From contig JBNLBF010000013.1 in assembly GCA_050302475.1 (NCBI GenBank), positions 1 through 64,000 on the forward strand: DNA of 64,000 nucleotides, given 5' to 3'. This DNA comes from NORP23 sp050302475 (lineage in GTDB: Bacteria > Pseudomonadota > Alphaproteobacteria > Rhodobacterales > Rhodobacteraceae). Shown here piece by piece: positions 1 through 8,438 of the stretch (positions are counted from its first letter, which is position 1; each line of letters begins with the position of its first letter). The notes beneath the pieces were generated by a model. It saw only the letters and a program-made list of their open reading frames with translations. It was not told where the DNA came from and did no database searches. Made by a program: the position numbers and the translations under genes.

Positions 1-1446
1 GATCCACACAACCCCCGCCTTGACCTTCGGCGCGAGTTCGTAGGCAAGATTGATATTTTCCGTCCAGATACTCGCCGCCAGCCCGTAACGGATGTTATTC
101 GCCAGCGCCAGCGCCTCGGCAGGTGTTCTAAACGTGGTTGTCACCATCACCGGGCCAAATATCTCTTCCTGCATCACAGTGTCCGCCGGATCGCAGTTGG
201 TCAGCAAGGTCGGCGGATAAAAACACCCCTCCGGCAGGTTGGACGAGGGTGGCAGTTCGGTCACATCAGGGTCCGCATGCGCCACCATAGTCTGCACGGG
301 GTTCAGCTGCACCGGATATTGCGCGTCCGTCGCGGCATCCTCATTCTCCGGCTGTATCAGGGTTGCGCCTTCTTCGACGCCCTTGGCCACCATCTCGCGG
401 ATCGTGTTCAGCTGTGCGATATCAACAATCGCACCCATATCCATGGTTTTATCCAGCGGATCACCCATGCGCAGTTTCTTCATCCGCGCGGTCAGCTTTT
501 CGATCATCTTCTCGGCAATCGGTTCGTGCAACAACAGGCGAGAGCCTGCGCAACAGACCTGCCCCTGATTGAACCAGATCGCATCAACCACACCCTCAAC
601 AGCGCTATCGATATCCGCATCGTCAAACACAATGAAGGGCGACTTTCCGCCCAGCTCCAGCGTCAGCTTTTTCCCCTGCCCGGCGGTCGCCTTGCGGATG
701 ATCCGCCCAACCTCGGTGGACCCCGTAAACGCTACCTTGTCGACATCCGGATGACCGGACAGCGCAGCGCCCGTGTCCCCCTCGCCCGTTACGATGTTAA
801 TCACGCCTTTGGGCACACCAGCCTCGCCGCAAATCTCGGCAAACAGCAGCGCGGTCAGCGAGGTATATTCCGCCGGTTTCAGCACCACCGTATTGCCCAT
901 CGCAATCGCGGGTGCGATTTTCCAGGACAGCATCAGCAGCGGGAAATTCCACGGGATGATCTGACCGGCCACGCCAATCGGCTCATACCCCGGCACTTCG
1001 CTGTCCCGCAGCTGTGCCCAACCGGCATGGTGGTAAAAGTGCCGGATCACAAGCGGGATATCGATATCGCGCGTCTCGCGGATCGTCTTGCCGTTGTCCA
1101 TGCTTTCCAGCACTGCAAACAGGCGTGCATGTTTGTTGATCAGCCGCGCCAGCGCATACAGCACCTTCGCCCGTTCATGCCCTGACAGCTTCGCCCAACC
1201 GGGCTGAGCCTTGCGCGCGGCGGCGACAGCAGCATCCACATCGGCTTTCGAGCCATGCGCGATCTTCGCCAGATGGGTGCCGTCGGCGGGGTTTACACTG
1301 TTGAAATGCTTCTTACCCGCAACAAACTCACCGCCAATAAACTGGCCGAATTTGCGTTTATGCGCGTCCAGCCATGCGTTGGCTTCCTTGGCGCTTTCGG
1401 GGGCGGGTCCATATTCCATGGTTTCAAAAATCTCTTTCACATTCAT
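1..1446 (-). CDS. Aldehyde dehydrogenase family protein (3' end beyond window)
   Basis: NAD(P)-dependent aldehyde dehydrogenase, reading in from about residue 1 to 482 with the C-terminus outside the window. The catalytic glutamate lies in LELGGKSP (about residue 264) and the nucleophile cysteine in GQVCCAGS (about residue 298); the cofactor-side motif IPWNFPLL and the downstream EEIFGPV are also present. The start ATG is 4 bp after the deoC stop, so it is the last seen gene of the PNP-deoA-deoC operon. DeoC releases acetaldehyde, so oxidation of acetaldehyde to acetate is the likely role (inference from context). Odd point: between GATLIQP and GCFYPPTLL there are about 40 residues where most family members have roughly 10, an apparent insertion rich in D, P and V. 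Confidence 0.93.
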   Translation of the reverse strand, partial: MNVKEIFETMEYGPAPESAKEANAWLDAHKRKFGQFIGGEFVAGKKHFNSVNPADGTHLAKIAHGSKADVDAAVAAARKAQPGWAKLSGHERAKVLYALARLINKHARLFAVLESMDNGKTIRETRDIDIPLVIRHFYHHAGWAQLRDSEVPGYEPIGVAGQIIPWNFPLLMLSWKIAPAIAMGNTVVLKPAEYTSLTALLFAEICGEAGVPKGVINIVTGEGDTGAALSGHPDVDKVAFTGSTEVGRIIRKATAGQGKKLTLELGGKSPFIVFDDADIDSAVEGVVDAIWFNQGQVCCAGSRLLLHEPIAEKMIEKLTARMKKLRMGDPLDKTMDMGAIVDIAQLNTIREMVAKGVEEGATLIQPENEDAATDAQYPVQLNPVQTMVAHADPDVTELPPSSNLPEGCFYPPTLLTNCDPADTVMQEEIFGPVMVTTTFRTPAEALALANNIRYGLAASIWTENINLAYELAPKVKAGVVWI

Positions 1447-1450
1447 AGCC

Positions 1451-2404
1451 TTATCCCATCGCGTGGCGGAAGCTGGCCGAGTATCGACCGGTCACAAAAT
1501 GTTCCAACTGCCGTTCAATATCGCCCAGCAGGCTGGACGCGCCAAAACGGAACAAGTCGGGTTCCAGCCACGCGCGTCCCAGTTCTTCTTTCATCAACAT
1601 CAGGTAGTTCAGCGAGTCCTTCGCCTTGCTCACCCCACCCGCCGGTTTATAGCCGATCTGATAGCCCGTACGCTCGCCATATTCACGCAGCGCACGGATC
1701 ATCACCAGACTGACGGGCAGCGTCGCGTTGACGCTTTCCTTACCGGTCGAGGTCTTGATGAAATCCGCCCCAGCCATCATCGTCACCAAAGACGCCCGCG
1801 CCACATTCCGCAGGCTGCCCAGCTCGCCGGTCGCCAAAATCGCCTTCACATGCGCTTCGCCACAAGCGGCGCGCATTTCTTTCATCTCGTCATAAAGTGC
1901 CTGCCAATTGCCCTCCAGCACATGGCGGCGCGAGATCACGATGTCGATTTCCTTGGCACCGGCCTTCACCGACTCCTCGATCTCGGCAATGCGCAAGTGA
2001 AACGGCGACAGGCCCGCCGGAAATCCCGTGGACACAGCGGCAACAGGGATACCTGACCCGTCAAGAGCCTCGACAGCCGTTTCGACCATGTCGTGGTAAA
2101 CGCAAACCGCGCCCGTCGTCAGGCCCATGTCACCCATACCCAACGCATCCAGAATGCCCTGATTAACGGGCTGCTTCGCCTTGGCGCACAGCCGACGCAC
2201 ACGGTTTTTTGTGTCGTCCCCCGCCAGCGTTGTCAGGTCGATACAGGCCACCGCCTTCAGCAACCACGCCGCCTGCCAGTCCTTTTTGACCGTGCGGCGC
2301 GTTCCAATCGTCGCGGCGCGGCGCTCAATCGCGGACCTGTTCGCACGGGCGGACATGACCCAATCCAGATCCAGATCCATGCCGGGATTTCGTATCAGAC
2401 TCAT
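1451..2404 (-). CDS. deoC: Deoxyribose-phosphate aldolase
   Basis: Cleaves 2-deoxyribose-5-phosphate to glyceraldehyde-3-phosphate and acetaldehyde in deoxynucleoside catabolism; cytoplasmic class I aldolase. The Schiff-base lysine is K217 in DFIKTSTGK, the proton-relay lysine is K253 in GYKPAGGV, and the conserved aspartate sits in EIDIVI (D154). At 317 aa it is longer than the 259 aa E. coli enzyme, the extra part being N-terminal, as in many alphaproteobacterial homologues. The ATG overlaps the deoA stop by 4 bp (ATGA), which indicates translational coupling, and the aldehyde dehydrogenase follows 4 bp downstream. Confidence 0.96.
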   Translation of the reverse strand: MSLIRNPGMDLDLDWVMSARANRSAIERRAATIGTRRTVKKDWQAAWLLKAVACIDLTTLAGDDTKNRVRRLCAKAKQPVNQGILDALGMGDMGLTTGAVCVYHDMVETAVEALDGSGIPVAAVSTGFPAGLSPFHLRIAEIEESVKAGAKEIDIVISRRHVLEGNWQALYDEMKEMRAACGEAHVKAILATGELGSLRNVARASLVTMMAGADFIKTSTGKESVNATLPVSLVMIRALREYGERTGYQIGYKPAGGVSKAKDSLNYLMLMKEELGRAWLEPDLFRFGASSLLGDIERQLEHFVTGRYSASFRHAMG

Positions 2405-3720
2405 GCGTCCTCCGCAGAAATATGTTCCAGTATCAACGGCGTATCCTTGGCCGGAGTATCACCGATCACCACCGCCGCTTGCAAGTTTTGCGCGGCAGCG
2501 TCGGCCGCGTCGTCACTCAGCGCATGGACAATCGCCAGCGGTTCGTCAGCATTCACCATGCGCCCCAGCCCTGCGATTTCCGAAAACCCCACGGAGTAAT
2601 CTATTTTGTCCGAGGTCACCCGGCGTCCGCCGCCCAGCTCAATCACCGCGAGGCCCACGTTGCGCGAATTTATCGTCTGCACAAAACCGTCTTTGGCCGC
2701 GTAAACCTCGCGCACGACCGGCGCAACAGGCAGATATTTCAGCATATTTTCGACAAAATCCGTTGGCCCGCCAAGGCCCGACACCATCTGCCCGAACCGC
2801 TCCGCCGCCGCGCCCGAGGTCAGCGCCGTTTCCATCCGGTCCCGCCCTTGCCCGGGGTTCGCCACAACGCCCGACAGCGCCAGCAATTCGCCGCCTAGCG
2901 CGACCACAACATCCCAAAGACGGTTATCGACATGCGTGCCGGTTAGGAAATCCACTGCATTGCGCATCTCCACTGCGTTGCCCGCAGCCGACGCCAGCGG
3001 CTCATTCATATCGGTCATAATGGCGGATGTCCTACACCCCGCCCCGTTCGCCACATTCACCAAGCTCTGCGCCAGTTCGCGCGCATCATCCGGCGTCGCC
3101 ATAAACGCCCCGTTACCGCATTTCACATCCAGCACCAGCGCATCCAGCCCCGCCGCCAGTTTTTTCGACAGGATCGAAGCCGTGATCAAATCCACCGACT
3201 CCACCGTCGCCGTCACATCGCGAATGCCGTATAAAATCTTATCCGCAGGGGCGATATCCGCCGTCTGGCCGATAATCGCACAGCCCACCTCGCGCGTGAC
3301 CTTGCGCAGCAAATCCACGTCAGGGTTGGTATTATAACCGGGAATGGAGTCGAACTTATCCAGCGTCCCGCCAGTATGGCCCAGCCCACGGCCAGAGATC
3401 ATCGGCACATACACCCCGCACGCCGCCAACGCGGGTGCCAGCGTCAGCGACACGTTATCGCCAACCCCGCCCGTTGAGTGTTTATCCACCACCGGCCCCG
3501 GCAAGTCCCAGGACAGCGTTTCGCCTGAATCCCGCATCGCCTCGGTCAGCGCGACCCGTTCCGCCACCGACATTTTCTGGAAAAACACCGCCATCGCGAA
3601 CGCCGCCGCCTGCCCTTCGGACACCGAGCCATCGACAAGCCCGTTCATCAGCTGGGCCAGCTCGGCAGCCTCCAGCGTGCCGCCGTCGCGTTTCTTGCGA
3701 ATGATTTCCTGGGCGAGCAT
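2401..3720 (-). CDS. deoA: Thymidine phosphorylase
   Basis: Phosphorolysis of thymidine to thymine and 2-deoxyribose-1-phosphate. 439 aa, the usual length. The N-terminal helical domain is followed by the phosphate-binding stretch KHSTGGVGD (residues 80-88) and the family signature SGRGLGHTGGTLDK (109-122). Its start codon overlaps the stop of the upstream purine nucleoside phosphorylase by one base and its stop overlaps deoC by four, so the three genes are one transcript. A phosphopentomutase, which would link the two phosphorylases to DeoC, is not in this window. Confidence 0.96.
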   Translation of the reverse strand: MLAQEIIRKKRDGGTLEAAELAQLMNGLVDGSVSEGQAAAFAMAVFFQKMSVAERVALTEAMRDSGETLSWDLPGPVVDKHSTGGVGDNVSLTLAPALAACGVYVPMISGRGLGHTGGTLDKFDSIPGYNTNPDVDLLRKVTREVGCAIIGQTADIAPADKILYGIRDVTATVESVDLITASILSKKLAAGLDALVLDVKCGNGAFMATPDDARELAQSLVNVANGAGCRTSAIMTDMNEPLASAAGNAVEMRNAVDFLTGTHVDNRLWDVVVALGGELLALSGVVANPGQGRDRMETALTSGAAAERFGQMVSGLGGPTDFVENMLKYLPVAPVVREVYAAKDGFVQTINSRNVGLAVIELGGGRRVTSDKIDYSVGFSEIAGLGRMVNADEPLAIVHALSDDAADAAAQNLQAAVVIGDTPAKDTPLILEHISAEDA

Positions 3721-4526
3721 TAGGCCAGCGCCTCGACAAAGCCCGCAAACAGGTTTTTGAACCGCTCCGCCGCCTTGGCGGATTCGCGTTTGGTTTGGTC
3801 GTGGCTTAACGCCTCGGCCTGCATCCCTGCCGCCAAATTCGTGATCACCGACACCGCCGCGACCCGCATTCCGGCGTGCCGCGCCAAAATCGTTTCCGGC
3901 ACGGTCGACATGCCCACCGCATCTGCGCCCAGCATCGTGATCGCCCGAATTTCCGCAGGCGTTTCAAACGACGGGCCAGAAAACCACGCGTAAACCCCTT
4001 CGTTCAGCTTCGTCCCCTGCGCCTGTGCCACGGAATGCAGCGTCGCCCGCAAATCGGGGTCATAAGCCGCCGACATGTCAATAAACCGGCTGTCATCCGG
4101 ATGCCCGATCAGCGGGTCCTGCCCGCGAAAATTGATATGGTCATTCAGCGCCATCAAAGACCCCGGCCCCATACGCCGTTGCGTTGATCCGGCGGCATTC
4201 GACAGGGCCAAAACCTCGATCCCCAGCGCCGCCAACGTGCGCACCGGCACCGCCATCGCCGCCGCGTCCCCGCGTTCATAGTAATGAGAGCGCCCTGCCA
4301 GCAGCGCGACCCGTGCGCCGCGCAGATTTCCAATCATGATGGACCCGGCGTGCCCCGACACGGTCGATACCGGAAAGCCCGGCAAATCATCGAACGGGAT
4401 GGTCACCGCATCCGTCACATCACCCGCCAGCGTTCCCAGGCCGGACCCCAGCACGATCCCGGCAACAGGCACCTCGCCTCCCGCACGGTTTTTGATCACC
4501 TCTGCAGCTTCATCCCAAACGCCCAT
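3720..4526 (-). CDS. Purine nucleoside phosphorylase (trimeric PNP class)
   Basis: Phosphorolysis of purine (deoxy)nucleosides to base and (deoxy)ribose-1-phosphate. 268 aa, typical of the trimeric PNP/MTAP superfamily. Seen are the phosphate-loop GSGLGTLAG (27-35), GRSHYYERG (78-86), SNAAGS and the purine-site stretch ending in VGMSTVPE. This is the first gene of the deo-type operon. The minus-strand sequence just upstream of the ATG reads GGGGGAG, a strong but closely spaced Shine-Dalgarno. The family includes guanosine/inosine-preferring and xanthosine-active members, and I cannot decide substrate range from sequence. Confidence 0.94.
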   Translation of the reverse strand: MGVWDEAAEVIKNRAGGEVPVAGIVLGSGLGTLAGDVTDAVTIPFDDLPGFPVSTVSGHAGSIMIGNLRGARVALLAGRSHYYERGDAAAMAVPVRTLAALGIEVLALSNAAGSTQRRMGPGSLMALNDHINFRGQDPLIGHPDDSRFIDMSAAYDPDLRATLHSVAQAQGTKLNEGVYAWFSGPSFETPAEIRAITMLGADAVGMSTVPETILARHAGMRVAAVSVITNLAAGMQAEALSHDQTKRESAKAAERFKNLFAGFVEALA

Positions 4527-4619
4527 CGACTCCCCCTATTTTTAACCTTCTGGTCAAAATATCATAGATAACAGAAAAGGAAAGACTGAGCGCCTAACGC
4601 CGTCAGGTCAAGTGAAGCC

Positions 4620-6035
4620 TTAGTGAATCTTGCGCTTCTTGGCTTTCTCCGCAAACGGGTTCTTCCCTGCGCGGAAGAAAATGCGGATCGGTGTGCCGGG
4701 CATGTCGAAATCTGCCCTCAACCCGTTCACGAGGAACCGACGGTAGCTGTCAGGCAGCTTGTCCGGGATTGAGCAAAACACAACAAAGGTTGGTGGACGG
4801 GTTTTCACCTGCGTCATATAGCGCAGTTTCAACCGCCGGCCAGAAGGCGCAGGCGGCGGATGTGCGCTGGTCTGTTCCGCCAGCCAGCGGTTCAGACGCC
4901 CGGTGGACAGGCGCGTGTTCCAGACCGTGTAGGCGGACCGGATCGCGCCAAACAACCGATCCATCCCGCGGCCTGTTTTGGCCGAAACCGTCACCATCGG
5001 CGCGCCGCGCAACTGTGGCAGCAGACGTTCGAAAGCCTCGCGCAGTTCTTTGATCTTTTCGCCTTTGTCGCGTTCCAGATCCCATTTATTGACCGCAACA
5101 ACGACGGCACGTCCTTCGCGTTCCGCCAGATCGGCTATGCGTAAATCCTGTTGTTCGAACGGGATGGCGGCGTCCAGCAGCACCACCACCACTTCGGCGA
5201 ATTTCACGGCGCGCAGACCGTCAGAAACGCTCAGCTTCTCGACCTTTTCCTGCACTTTGGCTTTTTTACGCATGCCCGCGGTGTCAAATATCCGATAGGG
5301 AAAGCCGTCAAATTCGGTGTTCACCGAGATCGCATCGCGGGTGATCCCGGCCTCGGGTCCGGTCAGCAGACGATCTTCGCCCAGGATATTGTTAATCAGC
5401 GTGGATTTCCCGGCATTCGGGCGCCCGACCACGGCGATCTGGATGCGTTTGTCAGCGGGGATTTCGATGGCGACCCCTTCTTCGTCAACATCATCAGAGA
5501 TATCGACTTCAACTTCCGGCTCTACCGCCTCGGCAGCGAATTGCTCCGCCAGCGGGCGAAGGATATGGTAAAGCTCGTCCATCCCCTCGCCATGTTCACC
5601 TGACAGGCGCAACGGCTCACCCAGACCCAGCTTGTAGGCCTCGAAAAACCCTTCTTCGCCCGCATGCCCCTCGGCTTTGTTGGCAGCAAGGATCACGTGA
5701 CCCGATTTGCGGCGCAAAATCTGTGCAAGATCCATGTCGGTTGCGGTAACGCCGGTGCGGGCATCAATCATGAACAGGCAGATATCAGCCATTTCCACCG
5801 CGCGTTCCGTCAGCGCCCGCATCCGGCCCTCGAGACTTTCGTCTTTGGCATCCTCCAGCCCGGCGGTGTCGATCACCGTGAATCGCAGGTCTCCCAGTCG
5901 CGCAGCCCCTTCGCGCAGGTCGCGTGTAACCCCGGGCTGGTCATCAACCAGCGCCAGTTTCTTTCCAACCAAGCGGTTGAAAAGCGTGGATTTCCCGACA
6001 TTTGGGCGGCCAACAACGGCCAGGGTGAAAGACAT
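4620..6035 (-). CDS. der: Ribosome biogenesis GTPase Der (EngA)
   Basis: Essential double-GTPase for 50S subunit maturation. Two tandem G domains are visible: GRPNVGKST at residues 9-17 with DTAG and NKAE, and a second GRPNAGKST near residue 204 with DTAG and NKWD; these are followed by the KH-like C-terminal domain with a basic tail. 471 aa is a normal length. It lies downstream of bamB on the same strand with a 63 bp gap, matching the yfgM-bamB-der order of gammaproteobacteria. Confidence 0.97.
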   Translation of the reverse strand: MSFTLAVVGRPNVGKSTLFNRLVGKKLALVDDQPGVTRDLREGAARLGDLRFTVIDTAGLEDAKDESLEGRMRALTERAVEMADICLFMIDARTGVTATDMDLAQILRRKSGHVILAANKAEGHAGEEGFFEAYKLGLGEPLRLSGEHGEGMDELYHILRPLAEQFAAEAVEPEVEVDISDDVDEEGVAIEIPADKRIQIAVVGRPNAGKSTLINNILGEDRLLTGPEAGITRDAISVNTEFDGFPYRIFDTAGMRKKAKVQEKVEKLSVSDGLRAVKFAEVVVVLLDAAIPFEQQDLRIADLAEREGRAVVVAVNKWDLERDKGEKIKELREAFERLLPQLRGAPMVTVSAKTGRGMDRLFGAIRSAYTVWNTRLSTGRLNRWLAEQTSAHPPPAPSGRRLKLRYMTQVKTRPPTFVVFCSIPDKLPDSYRRFLVNGLRADFDMPGTPIRIFFRAGKNPFAEKAKKRKIH

Positions 6036-6098
6036 GAGGTCACCTGAAACAGAAACGGCGGGAAGACCCCGCCGCGCTGCACATATAATGTTTTGAAC

Positions 6099-7415
6099 TT
6101 ATTGGAAAGCGTGCAATTTCCCGTCAAGCGACAGGATATACATCACCCGGCCAACCACGATCGGGGCTGCAGCGACGCCGCCCGGAACTGCCACATCGGC
6201 AACCAGCGCCCCGCTGTCGGGGGCAAAGCCGCGCAGATGCCCGTCACGCCCGGCAACCCACAGGGTGCTGCCCGCCAGGATCGGACCATATTGAGGAATG
6301 CGATCTTTGCGATCCTCGGGATCTTCGAATTCGGGCAGGCTCTGGACCCAGATCAGTTCGCCATTACTGGCACTTGCCCGGACCAACTGCGCGTTCTGTG
6401 ACATCACAAAGACCGAGTTCCCGGCAACAATAACCGGATCAGTAGCACCTGTTGGCAGGCTCCATATCCTATCCCCGGTCGCCAGATTGTATTTGGCGGT
6501 CTGGCCGGAAATATTGCCGACATAGACCGCGTTGCCGCTGATCACCGGACTGCCGGAGATGTCACCATTCAGACCAAGCGCCGTACCGGGTGCGGCCTCA
6601 TCCAGCTGAATCCGCCAGACGGCGTCACCGGAATGAGCGCGAACCCCGATGATATCACCGGATCCGAATGGTAAAATTGCATAGTTGCCGCCAGCCGCCG
6701 GGCTACTGCCCCCATTAAAGCGGGTGATCGCTGTTGCGCCGCGATACATCCATTCGGTTCCCCCGTCATCAAGCGAGATCCCAAATGCCACGTCGGCACG
6801 GGTAACGGCAAATATCGTGTCGCCATTGATTGCTGGTGCCGCACGGAACGGGGCTTCGAATTGCCGCCGCCAGATAATGTCACCATTTGCCGCGTTCAAC
6901 ACGACCAGCTCGCCGAAACCTGTGGCGGCAACCAAACGCGCGCCGGAAACAGCCAATCCACCACCGGTGCCAGATTCGGCGCGCTCACCGACAGGAATGA
7001 TGCTTTGTTGCCAGACGACACCGCCGCCCGCATTGATAGCCACAATCTGCCCGGTTGTGTTCAGCGTATAAACCAGTCCGCCCGATGCGATGGGGGGGGA
7101 CGTGATACGGTTATCTTCGCCAACGGCGGGGCCGACATCGGCGCTCCACAACAAGGCTGGTGTGGTCGTGAAAGCCGGGTTTCCAGCAACATGCGCTGCG
7201 GAGCCATTGAGATGCGTCCAGTCAGTATTCGCGCGTTGGGACGGCAGCGAAACGGATGTCGTTCGATTTACAACAGACTCCAGCCCCGGCTCCCGCAACG
7301 AAAAACGCTCCCCCGGGAGCGGCGGTTCCTCACCACAGGCTGCTAGCATTACAGCGCATAGCGACAGGGCGCTCGTCCAGGATGACACCTTTAACAGCTT
7401 TGTTCCGATCCCCAT
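6099..7415 (-). CDS. bamB: Outer-membrane assembly lipoprotein BamB-like (PQQ-type beta-propeller)
   Basis: 438 aa protein with a lipoprotein signal peptide (lipobox LAAC with the lipidated cysteine at residue 27), then repeated beta-propeller blades with GxVxAxNxxxGxxxW-type motifs (for example INAGGGVVWQ, LNAANGDIIWRR, ASNGELIWVQ). BamB is the periplasmic propeller of the BAM complex that inserts outer-membrane proteins. Position between a YfgM-like gene and der supports the assignment over a PQQ-dependent dehydrogenase, as does the absence of dehydrogenase active-site residues. The gene is preceded by the YfgM-like gene with a 25 bp gap. Confidence 0.9.
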   Translation of the reverse strand: MGIGTKLLKVSSWTSALSLCAVMLAACGEEPPLPGERFSLREPGLESVVNRTTSVSLPSQRANTDWTHLNGSAAHVAGNPAFTTTPALLWSADVGPAVGEDNRITSPPIASGGLVYTLNTTGQIVAINAGGGVVWQQSIIPVGERAESGTGGGLAVSGARLVAATGFGELVVLNAANGDIIWRRQFEAPFRAAPAINGDTIFAVTRADVAFGISLDDGGTEWMYRGATAITRFNGGSSPAAGGNYAILPFGSGDIIGVRAHSGDAVWRIQLDEAAPGTALGLNGDISGSPVISGNAVYVGNISGQTAKYNLATGDRIWSLPTGATDPVIVAGNSVFVMSQNAQLVRASASNGELIWVQSLPEFEDPEDRKDRIPQYGPILAGSTLWVAGRDGHLRGFAPDSGALVADVAVPGGVAAAPIVVGRVMYILSLDGKLHAFQ

Positions 7416-7440
7416 TATCCCTCGCCTTGTTTACTCTTCA

Positions 7441-8103
7441 TCAGCCGTCAGTGGTCAGGTTAGCGCCCGGCAGTTCCCCGCCCAGTGCTATGGTCAACTC
7501 TTGTGCCCGGTTACGCAACCCCTCGGATGCTTCCGGGTCGGCAATGATCTCCGCCAGATCGGCCAAAGCCGCCTCGGCATTGCCATTTTGCAGGTGCAGA
7601 ACCGCGCGTTGTTCAATTGCCAGCAGGCGGAACGGTGCGCCCGGCGTGCTTAACCGATCTATAATATCAAGCGCCTCGCGCTCTTCCATGGTGCTGCCGC
7701 CGATCATAAGCGACTTCAACAGGGCAAGATCTTTGTAAATAGGCGGCACATCCCCGTCTGTTGCCATCCCCTGCAGCAAATCAACCGCAGCACCTGTTTG
7801 CCCGTCATTCGCCAACGCGGTCGCCTGTTCCATTTTGGCCAGAACCGCAGCAGGAATATCTTGCTGGGCCAGCGCAGCGAACCCTGCTGCATCACGCGCT
7901 TCCTGCGCGGCGGCGAGTTCCTCGCCAACGGCTATGGCTGCATTTTGCGTCTGAGCCTTGCGATATTCGTTGAAAACCGTGCCTCCGACGATCAGAAGAA
8001 CGAGCGCGACAAATACCCACAGATATTTCTTGAAAAAAGCAAATAGCCGATCGCGACGGACTTCTTCCGATACTTCGTGAATAAATGACTCTGACTCGCT
8101 CAC
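7441..8103 (-). CDS. YfgM-like ancillary translocon protein (TPR_21 domain)
   Basis: 220 aa with a short cytoplasmic N-terminus, one membrane segment at about residues 28-44 (LWVFVALVLLIVGGTVF), and a periplasmic helical TPR-like domain. This matches the YfgM/DUF2133-type topology. In E. coli, YfgM binds SecYEG and links it to periplasmic chaperones, and its gene precedes bamB, as here. Function in this organism is inferred from family and synteny. It is the first gene of the yfgM-bamB-der set, and its promoter must lie in 8104-8438. Confidence 0.8.
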   Translation of the reverse strand: MSESESFIHEVSEEVRRDRLFAFFKKYLWVFVALVLLIVGGTVFNEYRKAQTQNAAIAVGEELAAAQEARDAAGFAALAQQDIPAAVLAKMEQATALANDGQTGAAVDLLQGMATDGDVPPIYKDLALLKSLMIGGSTMEEREALDIIDRLSTPGAPFRLLAIEQRAVLHLQNGNAEAALADLAEIIADPEASEGLRNRAQELTIALGGELPGANLTTDG

Positions 8104-8438
8104 CGATATGCCTCCGAATTGTTGAGGCGGACCCTATCCTTTTGCCGACCCGCTTGCCAAGAGGCAAATATTCCGGACTTCGGCAATTTTTTCGGCGGAG
8201 CGGCAACCCGCCGCAGCAATCGGCTTAACCACGATTAAGGCGTGGAAAACGTTGGAAAACCGTTTGCCTGTCTTAATTTCGCCAAAATCTTTTGCCTTTT
8301 GGTTAAAGACGGTCTACGAATTTGTAGGTAGGCAATCGCTGGTATTTAAAGTAGGAGCTTTCGGTATCCGAGTGAGGTGGGTTACTACCCGTGTTTTGCT
8401 GCGGAAAGGCGATGAGCAAATAATTTGGGAGAATAACC
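8104..8438. other. Divergent intergenic region, no gene seen
   Basis: 335 bp between two divergently read genes, so it must carry promoters for both. It contains an inverted repeat CTTAA-N6-TTAAG at 8224-8239. This resembles a CtrA box but with a spacer of 6 rather than 7 bases, so I do not call it one. Several A/T-rich tracts lie at 8270-8350. An open frame of 65 codons crosses it on the plus strand but has no ribosome binding site or recognisable product. Confidence 0.5.

Noticed and set aside
277..1185. 302-codon plus-strand frame
   Set aside because: Opposite strand of the aldehyde dehydrogenase; high in His/Arg and no family match.
8225..8238. TTAA-N6-TTAA in the yfgM/OmpA-fusion spacer as a CtrA site
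   Set aside because: The spacer is 6, not 7, and it is not followed by C; kept only as an inverted repeat.
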